A stretch of DNA of 64,000 nucleotides from Pontibacter diazotrophicus (GTDB taxonomy: Bacteria > Bacteroidota > Bacteroidia > Cytophagales > Hymenobacteraceae), in assembly GCF_003367245.1 (NCBI RefSeq), contig NZ_QRGR01000021.1, positions 86,302-150,301 of the forward strand, in the 5' to 3' direction. How positions within the stretch are numbered: position 1 is the stretch's first letter; each line of letters begins with the position of its first letter. This document shows positions 48,405 through 57,724 of the stretch, one piece after another. The notes beneath the pieces were generated by a model. The model was not told where the DNA came from, did not search any database, and was given only the letters and a program-made list of their open reading frames with translations. The position numbers were made by a program, and so were the translations under genes.

Positions 48405-49572
48405 GCAGGAAATTTCCTCCTAAGATTTTACGTACCTCCTCTTTGCTGTAGCCTCGTGCCAGCAGCTCTTTTGTGATGACAGGAAAATCCTGCACGCCAT
48501 TTAATTGCTGCGGTGTGGAGGAAATGCCGTCGAAGTCTGAGCCCAGGCCCACATGGTCTACGCCTATCAACTTCACGATATGGTCGAAGTGGTCGATCAG
48601 TAGCGATAAAGACGGACGCATGGCTTCGGCCTCTTTCGGGTACTTTTTCACTAACCAACTGTTGATAGCAAAGCTTGACCGGTTCAGTTGTTTTAAAGAG
48701 TCTACCTCTGCTTGGTGCCGGGATAAAAATTGCTGCCGTCGCTTACCGAAATTCGGGTCTACAAAGCTTGCTTCGAAGTTTATGTTGATAACACCTCCGT
48801 TTTTCCCAACAGCCTTTATCTGCTCGTCGGTCAGGTTTCTGAAGTGCGGGCTGATGGCTTTCACACAGCTATGCGATACCAGTACCGGTTTGGTAGTAGT
48901 CTCTATGGCATCCCAGAACGTCTGCTCCCCCACATGACTCAGATCGACCAGCATCCCCAGCTCATTCATGCGCCGCACCACCTGCCGACCGAAATCATTC
49001 AGGCCTTTTTTGGCGTTTGGCACTTTGCCACTGCTTTCGTCCATGGCAGAGGTAGCCCAGGAAGTAGAGTTATTCCAGGTAAGGGTCATGTAGCGGACAC
49101 CACGGCTGTGGAGGCTGTCGAGGTAGCTGAGGTTGTCTTCTATCATGTGGCCGCCTTCCACGCCAATCATGGCAGCTAACTTCTGCTGCTGCACTGCCTG
49201 CATCACGTCAGCAGGTGTTTTAGCCATCATTATCTTATCAGGATGGCGGGCTGCTACTGCATAAAGCGAATCTATCTGCCTGTTGGCATACGCAAAGCCT
49301 TTTCCTTTCCCGTAGTTCTCGTCACTCCATACAGAGAAAACCTGAACATCCACTCCACCTTCTTTAAACCGGGCCAAATCGGAATGCGTTTTGCCTTTCA
49401 GGTTATCAGCGATGTCTAATCCTTCCAATATGTTAATCAGCACATCATTATGCGTGTCCACTACAATAGCTTGCTCGTGCACTTCTTTGTAGTTCTGTGC
49501 CTGTAAGGAGGTATAGCCCAAAAGCAAGGCCGCAAGTGCCACGCCTTTGGCTATCGATTTTCTGTGTATCAT
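48376..49572 (-). CDS. Membrane-dipeptidase family (M19) peptidase
   Basis: 398 residues from the ATG at 49572 (MIHRKSIAKGVALAALL), with a signal peptide ending SLQAQ. Zinc ligands: VDTHNDVL (HxD), EGGH, VSHSCVKAIS and the late VGLGSDFDGI. M19 renal-dipeptidase family, cleaving dipeptides. The longer in-frame start is less likely. Its end forms a hairpin at 48358-48404. Confidence 0.9.
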   Translation of the reverse strand: MIHRKSIAKGVALAALLLGYTSLQAQNYKEVHEQAIVVDTHNDVLINILEGLDIADNLKGKTHSDLARFKEGGVDVQVFSVWSDENYGKGKGFAYANRQIDSLYAVAARHPDKIMMAKTPADVMQAVQQQKLAAMIGVEGGHMIEDNLSYLDSLHSRGVRYMTLTWNNSTSWATSAMDESSGKVPNAKKGLNDFGRQVVRRMNELGMLVDLSHVGEQTFWDAIETTTKPVLVSHSCVKAISPHFRNLTDEQIKAVGKNGGVININFEASFVDPNFGKRRQQFLSRHQAEVDSLKQLNRSSFAINSWLVKKYPKEAEAMRPSLSLLIDHFDHIVKLIGVDHVGLGSDFDGISSTPQQLNGVQDFPVITKELLARGYSKEEVRKILGGNFLRLLNANAKS

Positions 49573-49653
49573 GTGTTCGGTCCGTCTTTGGCTGTTGTGT
49601 TTTGCCCACTCTGAACGCAAAACTTTGCGCGTGCAGGAAAACTATCACAAAAA

Positions 49654-49731
49654 AACCCACCCCTGCCCCTCCGAGGAGGGGAATTTTTATTCTTGAAGGA
49701 ATTCCCCTCCTCGGAGGGGCAGGGGTGGGTT
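49654..49731. repeat. Family-A palindromic repeat, copy 3
   Basis: Perfect 32-bp arms (49654-49685 and 49700-49731), AACCCACCCCTGCCCCTCCG outward, loop 14 bases. Between the dipeptidase gene and the CPBP gene. Confidence 0.92.
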
Positions 49732-49817
49732 AAAGGCATTCTAAATATATAACTGCTATCTTTCTTGTAACCAATACTGGATAGTATGATTGACCAATAT
49801 AGCAAATCCCGCTGAAT

Positions 49818-50477
49818 TTACCTGACCCAGTTATCGACAAGCAAGCCAGAGAAGGCAAAGAAGTTGGTAAGTATATGCGCTAAGGTTGGCGCGAGCACTC
49901 TCTGTTGTTTATAGGCAGTATAGCCCCAGAGGCAGCCCATGAAAAAAGCACCACCAACCAGTGGCAGAAAGCCACCCTGATATGTTATGCCATAAGCCGC
50001 ATACACAGAAATGTGCCAGAGCCCAAACAGGACGGCAGGAAACACAAAAGCCAGCCCAATATGCTTTTTATAGCGGCTGATAAAAGCTCCACGCCAATAA
50101 AACTCCTCTATAAATCCATTAACTAAGGCAGCAGCGGCAAGTATAAAAAACAGCGTGCTATTGAGTTGATTGTAGGACTTTAAAAAAGCTGCAAAGAAAG
50201 CACCTACAGCCGGTACAAAGCAGAGGAACAGGAGCAAAACGTTCTGCATGTTAAGCGGCGGCCACGCATATAGCTTTGCCAGGTTCCCCCTCTTTAGTTG
50301 CAACCCATGCAGCAGGCAATATATCCAGTAAATGCAGAAGCTGGCAAGGTAGCCGGCTGTTTTACCTAAAAGCTGGGGCAGAAAAAAGAAGCTAGCAAAG
50401 GTAATGGGCAGGATAAGGAGGCTAAGCAGAATGGAGCTTCCGCTTTCCAGTTCATTCAATTTGGATAGGCTATGCAT
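49818..50477 (-). CDS. CPBP-family intramembrane metalloprotease
   Basis: 219 residues, about six hydrophobic helices. EEFYWRGAFISRY is the EExxxR motif, followed by FGLWHISVYA with the conserved His, and a closing LAHILTNFFAFSG. CPBP (Abi) family. Its substrate is unknown. It is followed on the same strand by the YdcF-like gene upstream. Confidence 0.88.
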   Translation of the reverse strand: MHSLSKLNELESGSSILLSLLILPITFASFFFLPQLLGKTAGYLASFCIYWIYCLLHGLQLKRGNLAKLYAWPPLNMQNVLLLFLCFVPAVGAFFAAFLKSYNQLNSTLFFILAAAALVNGFIEEFYWRGAFISRYKKHIGLAFVFPAVLFGLWHISVYAAYGITYQGGFLPLVGGAFFMGCLWGYTAYKQQRVLAPTLAHILTNFFAFSGLLVDNWVR

Positions 50478-50488
50478 AAGGTATTGTT

Positions 50489-51289
50489 TTATACACGAAC
50501 ATACTCCGGATACAATGCAGCCAACTCCTCGTAAGCAGCCTCTACCTCTGCTGGAATTTCCACAGCCGTAATAAAGCCTTTCCCCCTGGGGCCATACCCA
50601 TTTTCGTTGTTCCGGAGCCTCGGAATTTCACCCATCACCAGAGAAAGCAGCCTGTCTATTCCGCACAACTCACTGTGCGCCTCGTTGGTGTAGGTTAATT
50701 TCCCCTCTTTCAATTTCAGCAACGGAACAAACGCAGCAAAACTAATAAACTGAACAGCTACATTATCCTGTTGCTGCCATACTTTCTCAAAAGAGGCCTG
50801 GCTTCTGCGCTGCAGCACCGGGTCTTGCAGGAGCAGAATGGTTTGGGGTTGCTTTTGTAATTGCTCTAGCACCTGATACGCTTCCAAAGCATTGCTGCCG
50901 CAGTTGGTGGATTGATTTTCTACTATGATGCTGCTTTCCTGTATGTCCCAGTGCTTCACAAAAATATCCTTCAGCATGTCGGCCTCTGCCCTGCCTCCTG
51001 TCAGCACATCATTGTATCCCGGGTGCTGCTCTATATTTTCTTCCAGAAACCTGGTGGAATGACCAATGCCGCCACAGATCATCAACTCTTTTGCCAATCC
51101 CCGGTGATAGGCGCTTGCCGCCTGTACTGCGACATATAGACTACTGTTGCCCAGCAGAATTAAAAGATCAGCCTGTGTTATGTTATACTCTTTTTCAAGC
51201 ACTGCTTCCGTCAAACTGTGAATATCCCTTTTTGCTAAGAAAGGGATGAGGGTGTTAAACAGGGAGACATAGTGTTGCGTTGTCTGCAT
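50489..51289 (-). CDS. YdcF-like protein (DUF218/ElyC family)
   Basis: 266 residues. LLILLGNSSLYVAVQAASAYHRG, CGGIGHSTRF, GRAEADMLKDIF, VENQSTNCGSNALEA and ILLLQDPVLQRR: the DUF218 core of ElyC/SanA/YdcF. No membrane anchor, so a cytoplasmic form. Function unknown beyond a nucleotide or wall-precursor link. Ends 11 bases from the CPBP gene. Confidence 0.85.
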   Translation of the reverse strand: MQTTQHYVSLFNTLIPFLAKRDIHSLTEAVLEKEYNITQADLLILLGNSSLYVAVQAASAYHRGLAKELMICGGIGHSTRFLEENIEQHPGYNDVLTGGRAEADMLKDIFVKHWDIQESSIIVENQSTNCGSNALEAYQVLEQLQKQPQTILLLQDPVLQRRSQASFEKVWQQQDNVAVQFISFAAFVPLLKLKEGKLTYTNEAHSELCGIDRLLSLVMGEIPRLRNNENGYGPRGKGFITAVEIPAEVEAAYEELAALYPEYVRV

Positions 51290-51316
51290 TACAGAAGATA
51301 GAGCTAAATAACAAAT

Positions 51317-51916
51317 CTATACTTTACGCAAGACAAAACAGCCAATTTTGTCAGGGTGGTCCTGCACTAAATCGGTGGGCTGGCAGTGGCGCAGCATCCA
51401 AAGCACCAGCATATCGCCGGCAGCGGCCAGTGTAAAGAAAAGCCCGAAAAAGAATACCCACGGATTCCCTATCACTATTCCAGTTACTGCAGGAAGGATG
51501 CCCATCACCACACCTGGCATAACACCACCAAGGATATAGGGTTTTAGGGGCAGCACTTCTTCACAGTGGCAGTAAGGTGAAAGGGCCTTCCAATGTATAC
51601 CATACTTAATCGACCTGACGCCATTTTTACAAAAAGCAGCCCAGGTAAGGCCATGCAGCAGTTCGTGCACCACTGCTCCAGGTATAAATACGAGCATCAT
51701 CAGGAACGGCAGGAATAAGATGCGCCCACCATATACCATCACCAGGCCTTCTATGGTTGCAGAAGAAAACTGTTCCGGCCACAGCAGCACATAAGGCACC
51801 AGGAGCACCAGCATGGCGGGCAGGGCAAAAGCCAATGCCTGCACGTTGGCGTCTGTAGCCGTAGTAGCAAGCTCTATTTTCCTGTAAGACTTTTCGGGCA
51901 TGGCGACATCTTTCAT
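51317..51916 (-). CDS. DUF3267 membrane protein
   Basis: 199 residues with four hydrophobic segments. PGAVVHELLHGLTWAAF contains the HELLH zinc-protease-like motif; ALSPYCHCEEVLPLKPYILGG follows. DUF3267 proteins are probable membrane metalloproteases of unknown substrate. It lies just upstream of the HAD gene. Confidence 0.85.
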   Translation of the reverse strand: MKDVAMPEKSYRKIELATTATDANVQALAFALPAMLVLLVPYVLLWPEQFSSATIEGLVMVYGGRILFLPFLMMLVFIPGAVVHELLHGLTWAAFCKNGVRSIKYGIHWKALSPYCHCEEVLPLKPYILGGVMPGVVMGILPAVTGIVIGNPWVFFFGLFFTLAAAGDMLVLWMLRHCQPTDLVQDHPDKIGCFVLRKV

Positions 51917-51949
51917 CTGCCTATAGCTTGTACCTGCCGTAGCTGGCGC

Positions 51950-52579
51950 TTAAAACAGTTTCCTGAGGTCAGCAAATGAATCTATGCTCTGTACATCAGC
52001 CGCTACTTCTCCAAAGCCATACTTCGCAAATACAAAAGGCACCTCTGCCTGCTGGCTTGCCTCGTAATCGCCTTTGGTATCGCCTATATATACTGCATCC
52101 TTCAGGTTGTTGCGCTCAATAACAGCCTTGATGTTCTCTCCTTTGGGCCTGTTCCTGTCTCCGTAGCAGGCATGGTCGGTGAAGAAGTGCTGTAACTTAT
52201 GAAACTCCAGGAAATTATTGATATAGCCGACCTGGCAGTTGCTCACGATAAAGAGTTTATAGTTTTTCTGTAGCTCCTCCAGTGTTTCTTTTAGCTCTGG
52301 ATATAACTCTCCACCCTTCTCCTTCAGGTTCTCCGCCTGCAGCTGGTCGCTCACCTTCTGCAATTTCTGTCGCTGTTCCGGGCTCAGGTCCGGGAAGAGT
52401 TTTTCATAGATGTCATCATGCGGCATCCCGGCAACATTGCGAATATCGTCGGCAGTAAGTTTCTGGTCTACAAAATCAAACTGGTCGATTGCTGCGTTCC
52501 AGGCTTCCGCAATGGCAGGTGTGCAGTCCCAGAGGGTGCCATCAAGGTCAAATATTATTCCGTCTGTATTTTGGTTCAT
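51950..52579 (-). CDS. HAD-superfamily hydrolase (phosphatase)
   Basis: 209 residues. HAD motifs: IIFDLDGTLWD (nucleophile Asp), FIVSNCQVG, GENIKAVI..Lys region, and AVYIGDTKGDYEAS. Haloacid-dehalogenase-like phosphatase, possibly phosphoglycolate phosphatase-like. Substrate unknown. No close partner. Confidence 0.9.
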   Translation of the reverse strand: MNQNTDGIIFDLDGTLWDCTPAIAEAWNAAIDQFDFVDQKLTADDIRNVAGMPHDDIYEKLFPDLSPEQRQKLQKVSDQLQAENLKEKGGELYPELKETLEELQKNYKLFIVSNCQVGYINNFLEFHKLQHFFTDHACYGDRNRPKGENIKAVIERNNLKDAVYIGDTKGDYEASQQAEVPFVFAKYGFGEVAADVQSIDSFADLRKLF

Positions 52580-52827
52580 GTTGTAATAATCTAGGTGTTA
52601 TGTAAGGCGGGGCCTGCTTCTAATGTAACGAAGGCTCCTCCCGCCGTTGTTGTATGTTCTCACAAAACATGCTGGTCATAAGACGTAGCATGGGCACGTG
52701 TGTTTTATACATGCCGTCTCCTGGTGTAAGCAGCCCTCAAAGGTAAGATATTTCAGAAACACATAATCTCGTGTTATGAATCCTATACCATTAGCCAGTA
52801 ACGCTATCAAAGCAGAAATAGCCGTCG

Positions 52828-53577
52828 CTATTGCATGTTAACTACCAACTCCCGCAACTTCTCCGCATTGAAGACGGCATTTCCCAGGATGGTGTTGTTG
52901 AAGTATACCCATACCTGCTTGCCATCTAGCAGCCAGTCGTGGATCATAAAGGCATAGCGCTCCAGTTGCTCGTCGGTGTAGGCGGATGTATACAGCTTCT
53001 CGTCGCCGTGCAGGCGCAGGTACACTGTGTCTGTAGTGGTGGCTTCGAAACCGGGAAAACGCTTGCCGGCACTCGTAATCACCCAGGTAATAGCATAGTC
53101 CTGCAGCAGTTCCTGCGCCTCTTGCGTAAACCACGACTTATGCCGTGCCTCCAGCGCAAAAACCGGGGCAGGGTACTTTTCGCGAAGCATTCCAAAAAAA
53201 TCTGCCACCACACCAAAATCAAAGTGCAGGCTGCCCGGCAATTGGATCAGAATCGGCCCCAGCCGCTCTCCCATCGCCAGGAAACGTGACATAAACTTTT
53301 CCAGTGGTGCCTCTGTGTCTACTAAGCGGTGCTTGTGCGTGACTTCCTGGTGCATTTTGGCTGCAAACTTAAAGGATGCCGGTGTCTCGTTCAGCCACTT
53401 CTCTATTGTTTTCACCATCGTAAAATGGTAGAAGCTGCTGTTCAGTTCAGTAGTATGAAAGCGTGACGCATAATAGCTCAGACGCTCCGCAGACTTGATT
53501 TCCTCCGGGTAAAAGACGCCCTGCCAGCGGTAGCTCCAGCCGGAGGTACCTATGTATAAGTTATCGTGTAGTGCCAT
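52828..53577 (-). CDS. DUF72-domain protein
   Basis: 249 residues. LYIGTSGWSYRWQGVFYPEE, HTTELNSSFYHF, FALEARHKSWF and TVYLRLHGDEKLYTSAYTDEQLERYA; all DUF72 signatures. TIM-barrel-like with no defined activity. It is divergent from the ABC transporter at 53698. Confidence 0.92.
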   Translation of the reverse strand: MALHDNLYIGTSGWSYRWQGVFYPEEIKSAERLSYYASRFHTTELNSSFYHFTMVKTIEKWLNETPASFKFAAKMHQEVTHKHRLVDTEAPLEKFMSRFLAMGERLGPILIQLPGSLHFDFGVVADFFGMLREKYPAPVFALEARHKSWFTQEAQELLQDYAITWVITSAGKRFPGFEATTTDTVYLRLHGDEKLYTSAYTDEQLERYAFMIHDWLLDGKQVWVYFNNTILGNAVFNAEKLRELVVNMQ

Positions 53578-53697
53578 CGTTTAAGCAATACGCAAGGCAG
53601 TGGCTGAATAGTTAATTCTGCGGATTCCTTTTATTTGTATTTCCTGTTCTCTATATTCAAGTAAAACAGCTTAGCAGCAGATGATAAACGGACACGC

Positions 53698-54594
53698 GTG
53701 ACAGTAATACTGGACATTGACAACCTTTCCAAGCGCTTCGGCTCTATACAGGCAGTAAATAATCTTTCCATTAAGGTGGAGCAAGGAAGCATTTACGGCA
53801 TTCTGGGGCCCAATGGAAGCGGCAAAACCACCACACTGGGAATGGTGCTGGACGTGATCCGGCCAACTTCCGGCAGCTTTACATGGTTTGGCCAGGCCAT
53901 TACCCGGAGCACGAAGCAACGTGTGGGCGCCCTGCTCGAAACTCCTAACTTTTACCCTTACCTCACCGCCCGCAAGAACATGGAGATAGTTGCCGCCATC
54001 AAAGGGGTAGACAACGCTAACATCAATTCTGTTCTGCAGCTTGTAGGGCTGGAGGAGCGGGAGCACACCACCTTTAAAGGTTTTTCGCTGGGCATGAAAC
54101 AGCGCCTGGCTATTGCCTCGGCGCTTCTCAACAACCCGGAGGTGCTGGTACTGGATGAGCCGACAAACGGCCTTGATCCGGAGGGAATAGCCGAAATAAG
54201 GGAGCTTATACTTAAAATAGCCTCTGAGGGGAAAACGATTATCCTGGCCAGCCACCTGCTGGATGAGGTAGAGAAGGTATGCACCCATGTGGCGGTGCTG
54301 CAGGGCGGTGTACTGCGGGCCGAAGGGCCGGTGAGCACCATTCTCTCCGCAAAGGACCAAATCATTATTAGTGCGCCCGATACGGCACGTGTACTGGAGG
54401 TGCTGCGCCAACTGCCCTTTGTGGAAAAGTTTCAGCCGAACCGTGAGCTTGTGCATCTTACATTGCAGGATAATTTTAGCAGCGCGGATGTGAACAAGGC
54501 GATGTTTAACGCAGGCATTGTGCTGGCGCAGCTAACGGTGCGCCGCAAGAGCCTGGAGGCCCAGTTTCTGGAAATCATTAAAAAACAACACTGA
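53698..54594 (+). CDS. ABC transporter ATP-binding protein
   Basis: 298 residues from a GTG start. Walker A GPNGSGKTT, signature SLGMKQRLAIA, Walker B VLVLDEPTNGLDP, H-loop LASHLLDE. It is of the ABC-2 exporter type, with the permease overlapping by one base (TGATG). Confidence 0.95.
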   Translation: MTVILDIDNLSKRFGSIQAVNNLSIKVEQGSIYGILGPNGSGKTTTLGMVLDVIRPTSGSFTWFGQAITRSTKQRVGALLETPNFYPYLTARKNMEIVAAIKGVDNANINSVLQLVGLEEREHTTFKGFSLGMKQRLAIASALLNNPEVLVLDEPTNGLDPEGIAEIRELILKIASEGKTIILASHLLDEVEKVCTHVAVLQGGVLRAEGPVSTILSAKDQIIISAPDTARVLEVLRQLPFVEKFQPNRELVHLTLQDNFSSADVNKAMFNAGIVLAQLTVRRKSLEAQFLEIIKKQH

Positions 54595-55364
54595 TGAATT
54601 TACTCCGCATAGAGCTGCACAAGATACTGCCTTACCGTACGGTGTGGATAATTCTGGCCACGTTTGCTATTCTGTTAACGCTTTTTCTGTACGCCAGCAG
54701 CCAGGTCTCCGTAAACGGGCAGCAACTAGGTGAAAGTATGTACCGCCTGCCGGCATTCTGGCAGCGCCTTGCCTATATTGCCAGCTTCTTTAATCTGCTG
54801 TTCAGCATCCTCGTCATTGTGCTGATAACAGATGAATATGCCTTCCGGACACTACGGCAGCAGGTGATTGACGGCCTCTCCCGGGCGGATTTGGTGATGG
54901 CCAAGATCTACGTGATACTGGCGCTCGCTGCAACAGGCACTCTTTTCCTGCTGCTACTGGGCCTGTACTTCGGCCTGCTTTACAGCACCGACCGTTCTTT
55001 ATCTGCCATCTTCGGTCAGATAGACGCGCTCTTCTACTATTTTGTGCAGTCGGTGGGGTACATGACGCTGGCCATGCTGTTTGCCTTTCTGATTAAGAAA
55101 AGTGGTCTGGCCATCGTAGGTTTTATTGCCTATACCATCATCGTGGAACCCCTCATTCACTTTCGCCTGCCAGAGGCAGTAGATAAGTACATGCCCATGA
55201 AAGTGATGGGAAGCCTGACACCAATGCCGCTGCAGGAGGTGCTCGACCAAATCACAACACCATCTGAAGTGCTCTCACCGGCCCTGGCAGCGCTGCTAAC
55301 TCTTGTTTACATCGCGCTTTTCTGGCTGCTCAGCTACTATGTACTCAAGCTCCGCGACCTGTAG
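54594..55364 (+). CDS. ABC-2-type transporter permease
   Basis: 256 residues with about six membrane helices (WIILATFAILLTLFLYAS, LLFSILVIVLITDEYAF, VILALAATGTLFLLLLGLYF, and three more). Its start codon overlaps the ATPase stop (TGATG), so the two are translationally coupled. Exports an unknown substrate, possibly an antibiotic or lipid. Confidence 0.88.
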   Translation: MNLLRIELHKILPYRTVWIILATFAILLTLFLYASSQVSVNGQQLGESMYRLPAFWQRLAYIASFFNLLFSILVIVLITDEYAFRTLRQQVIDGLSRADLVMAKIYVILALAATGTLFLLLLGLYFGLLYSTDRSLSAIFGQIDALFYYFVQSVGYMTLAMLFAFLIKKSGLAIVGFIAYTIIVEPLIHFRLPEAVDKYMPMKVMGSLTPMPLQEVLDQITTPSEVLSPALAALLTLVYIALFWLLSYYVLKLRDL

Positions 55365-55370
55365 GTAATT

Positions 55371-56045
55371 TCACAAAGAGTTGAAGTAATTGACAATAGC
55401 GATCAGCTCGTGCGGTTTGCTGTAGTCCAGTTTTTTCTTTTTCACGAATTTCTTTACCTGCTTCGACTTCTTTCCGAACAGCCTGTGCAAATCCTTTCGC
55501 ACGTTTCGGAGTGTTACGATGTCTCCATCTGGTAACAGCACGTAGTAGAGTTCGTCGACCTGGTCTATGTAATTATTCCCCATCGGGTATAAACCAGGGT
55601 CTGCATAGTAGCCTTGTCTGCTGGCATATTGCACATCGCGGCGCACATACTTTTCCCGCATCACCAAAGTGAGCGGTCCCTGATTCAATTGCTCAAAAAA
55701 GGTAGGTTTTTTAAAGTCAGTGTAGTCGCGGCCCAGGTTCCACATCAGCGTCCTGAAAATATACGGTCTGTTGCTGGGCTGCTCCTGCGCTACAAAATAC
55801 TGCACATTTACCGGTGAAAATGCGCTGATAGTACCATCTTCATTATGCACGTTGATAACTTCTTGCGTGCGGTGATAGGTTAGCGGCCCATAAATCGTGT
55901 CTCCGGTAGTAAGTACAACCTTTCCGGTTGGCCACTCCTGTACATCGATTTCGGGACGGTATTGCGCAGATGCATCGAGTGAATGTACCATTACAGCAAT
56001 CACCACACATACCACCTGCGCAAGCATGGTTAAACTCTTTTTCAT
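55371..56045 (-). CDS. Secreted protein of unknown function
   Basis: 224 residues from the ATG at 56045, with a signal peptide (LDASAQ). The mature protein includes GKVVLTTGDTIYGPLTYHRTQEVINVHNEDG and a late basic KKSKQVKKFVKKKKLDY. No known family. It may be a periplasmic or surface protein. Ends 7 bases from the convergent permease gene. Confidence 0.6.
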   Translation of the reverse strand: MKKSLTMLAQVVCVVIAVMVHSLDASAQYRPEIDVQEWPTGKVVLTTGDTIYGPLTYHRTQEVINVHNEDGTISAFSPVNVQYFVAQEQPSNRPYIFRTLMWNLGRDYTDFKKPTFFEQLNQGPLTLVMREKYVRRDVQYASRQGYYADPGLYPMGNNYIDQVDELYYVLLPDGDIVTLRNVRKDLHRLFGKKSKQVKKFVKKKKLDYSKPHELIAIVNYFNSL

Positions 56046-56455
56046 GTGGTTAAGTATTTTTAAATTCAACACATATCGCAGAACGCGACTCATTCTACAA
56101 ACTCTTATAATTTAGTATACTTCTTTGCCGAGAAAAGTTACTTAACATCCTGACTTTAAGTATAAAACTATACAAACTACGTATTCATGCTGTCAAAAGC
56201 CATGTTTTTTGGGACGGGGTTAATACGTAGTCAACACCAGAAAGCCTCCCCTTGCGAATGTACAAAGGGAGGCTTTCTGGTGTTGAGGGTTTACTGCATC
56301 AGGATAGGAGTGCAACTAAGCAAATAGCTTTTGTTGTATCATGCTGCTTAGTAAAGGCAATAGCAGGCAGGGAAGAAATGTTTTGCAGTAGCTGCCCCTT
56401 AAAATGAAAAAACCTGAGTAGAAGCTTATATACTTTCTGCTCAGGTTTTTTCATT
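56046..56455. other. Intergenic region with three inverted repeats; possible small RNA
   Basis: 410 bases without a gene. It holds ACTACGTATT (56176-56185)/AATACGTAGT (56222-56231), the hairpin at 56231-56286 and the ribBA terminator at 56398-56460. A transcript starting near 56120 and ending at 56286 would be a structured RNA of about 160 bases. Confidence 0.45.
56231..56286. terminator. Hairpin with 20-bp arms, terminator-like
   Basis: TCAACACCAGAAAGCCTCCC (56231-56250) and complement (56267-56286), 16-base loop. No coding gene ends here on either strand. Confidence 0.6.
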
Positions 56456-56460
56456 TTAAG
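56398..56460. terminator. ribBA terminator hairpin, 21-bp arms
   Basis: CTTAAAATGAAAAAACCTGAG (56398-56418) and complement (56440-56460). The stem starts in the last codons of ribBA. T/A runs on both strands. Confidence 0.8.
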
Positions 56461-57724
56461 GCTGGTTCAGGTTAGATTGATGCTTGACTGTAGTCGACTG
56501 CAGAATCTCGTGGCCCAGTTTATCCCGTTTCGTTGTGAGGTAGCGCTGGTTATGTTCGTTTGGAAAAATCTCAATCGGCACCCGATCCACTATTTCCAGA
56601 CCGTAGCCCATCAGGCCGGAACGCTTCTTAGGGTTGTTAGAGATCAGCCTCATTTTCGTTACGCCCAGGTCGCGTAGTATCTGGGCACCAACGCCATAGT
56701 CGCGTTCGTCCATGGCAAAGCCCAGTTCAATGTTCGCCTCTACCGTGTCGCGCCCCTGCTCCTGCAGCTTATAAGCCTTCAGTTTGTTTATCAGGCCAAT
56801 GCCCCGGCCTTCCTGGTTCATGTAGACTACCACGCCCTTGCCTTCCTTCTCGACCATGCGCATAGCCTCGTGCAGTTGCGGACCGCAGTCGCAGCGGCAT
56901 GAGCCAAAGATATCGCCGGTTACGCAGGAAGAATGCACCCGTACCAGGATGGGCTCACCTTCCTCCCAGGTACCTTTTACCAGTGCCAGGTGCTTGGCAC
57001 CCGTGCTGCGCTGCGTAAAAGCATATAAGTCGAAATTGCCGAAATCGGTTGGCATCTGCACCGCAATTTCACGGTCAATCAAACTCTCTTTCTGCAGCCG
57101 GTACTTAATCAGGTCTTTGATAGAGATAAGCTTCAGGTTGAAGCGGTCAGCCACCCGGAAAAGGTCCGGCAGGCGGGCCATCGTACCATCCTCGTTCATG
57201 ATTTCCACCAACACTCCAGCCGGTGCAAGTCCGGCTAAGCGGGCCAAGTCTACCGATGCTTCTGTGTGGCCGGAGCGGCGCAATACACCTTCTTTCTTTG
57301 CCTTCAGCGGGAAGATGTGGCCCGGCTTGCCCAGCGAGTGCGGATCAGTGTTCGGGTCTACGAGCGCCTGAATAGTTTTGGCACGGTCGGAGGCGGAAAT
57401 ACCAGTGGTGCAGCCATGGCCAATCAGGTCTACCGATACAGTGAAAGGTGTAGCGTGCAGGGCGGTGTTACGGCCCACCATCAGCTCGAGACCCAGTTCG
57501 TCGCAGCGCTCTTCTGTGAGCGGCGCACAAATAAGCCCCCGGCCATGTGTCGCCATAAAGTTCACAATTTCAGGCGTTATTTTTTCGGCTGCGCAAACAA
57601 AGTCGCCTTCGTTCTCGCGGTCATCATCGTCTACCACAATCACCACCTTGCCCAGGCGTATATCCTCAATAGCAGACTCAATAGAATCTAAAGGCCTGCT
57701 ATCATTTGTTGTATTGGGTTCCAT
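56456..57724 (-). CDS. ribBA: Bifunctional 3,4-dihydroxy-2-butanone-4-phosphate synthase / GTP cyclohydrolase II (RibBA)
   Basis: 422 residues from the ATG at 57724. RibB half: VDDDDRENEGDF, ATHGRGLICAPLTEERC, GHTEASVDLARLAG. RibA half: VRVHSSCVTGDIFGSCRCDCG (zinc Cys cluster), EGRGIGLINKLKAY and SNNPKKRSGL. First enzymes of riboflavin synthesis from ribulose-5-P and GTP. TAATTTTG (57798 to 57791) is a candidate -7 box. Confidence 0.96.
   Translation of the reverse strand: MEPNTTNDSRPLDSIESAIEDIRLGKVVIVVDDDDRENEGDFVCAAEKITPEIVNFMATHGRGLICAPLTEERCDELGLELMVGRNTALHATPFTVSVDLIGHGCTTGISASDRAKTIQALVDPNTDPHSLGKPGHIFPLKAKKEGVLRRSGHTEASVDLARLAGLAPAGVLVEIMNEDGTMARLPDLFRVADRFNLKLISIKDLIKYRLQKESLIDREIAVQMPTDFGNFDLYAFTQRSTGAKHLALVKGTWEEGEPILVRVHSSCVTGDIFGSCRCDCGPQLHEAMRMVEKEGKGVVVYMNQEGRGIGLINKLKAYKLQEQGRDTVEANIELGFAMDERDYGVGAQILRDLGVTKMRLISNNPKKRSGLMGYGLEIVDRVPIEIFPNEHNQRYLTTKRDKLGHEILQSTTVKHQSNLNQP

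Noticed and set aside
53671..54456. 261-residue minus-strand frame opposite the ABC ATPase
   Set aside because: The plus strand encodes Walker A, signature and Walker B motifs; the antisense frame shows no domain.
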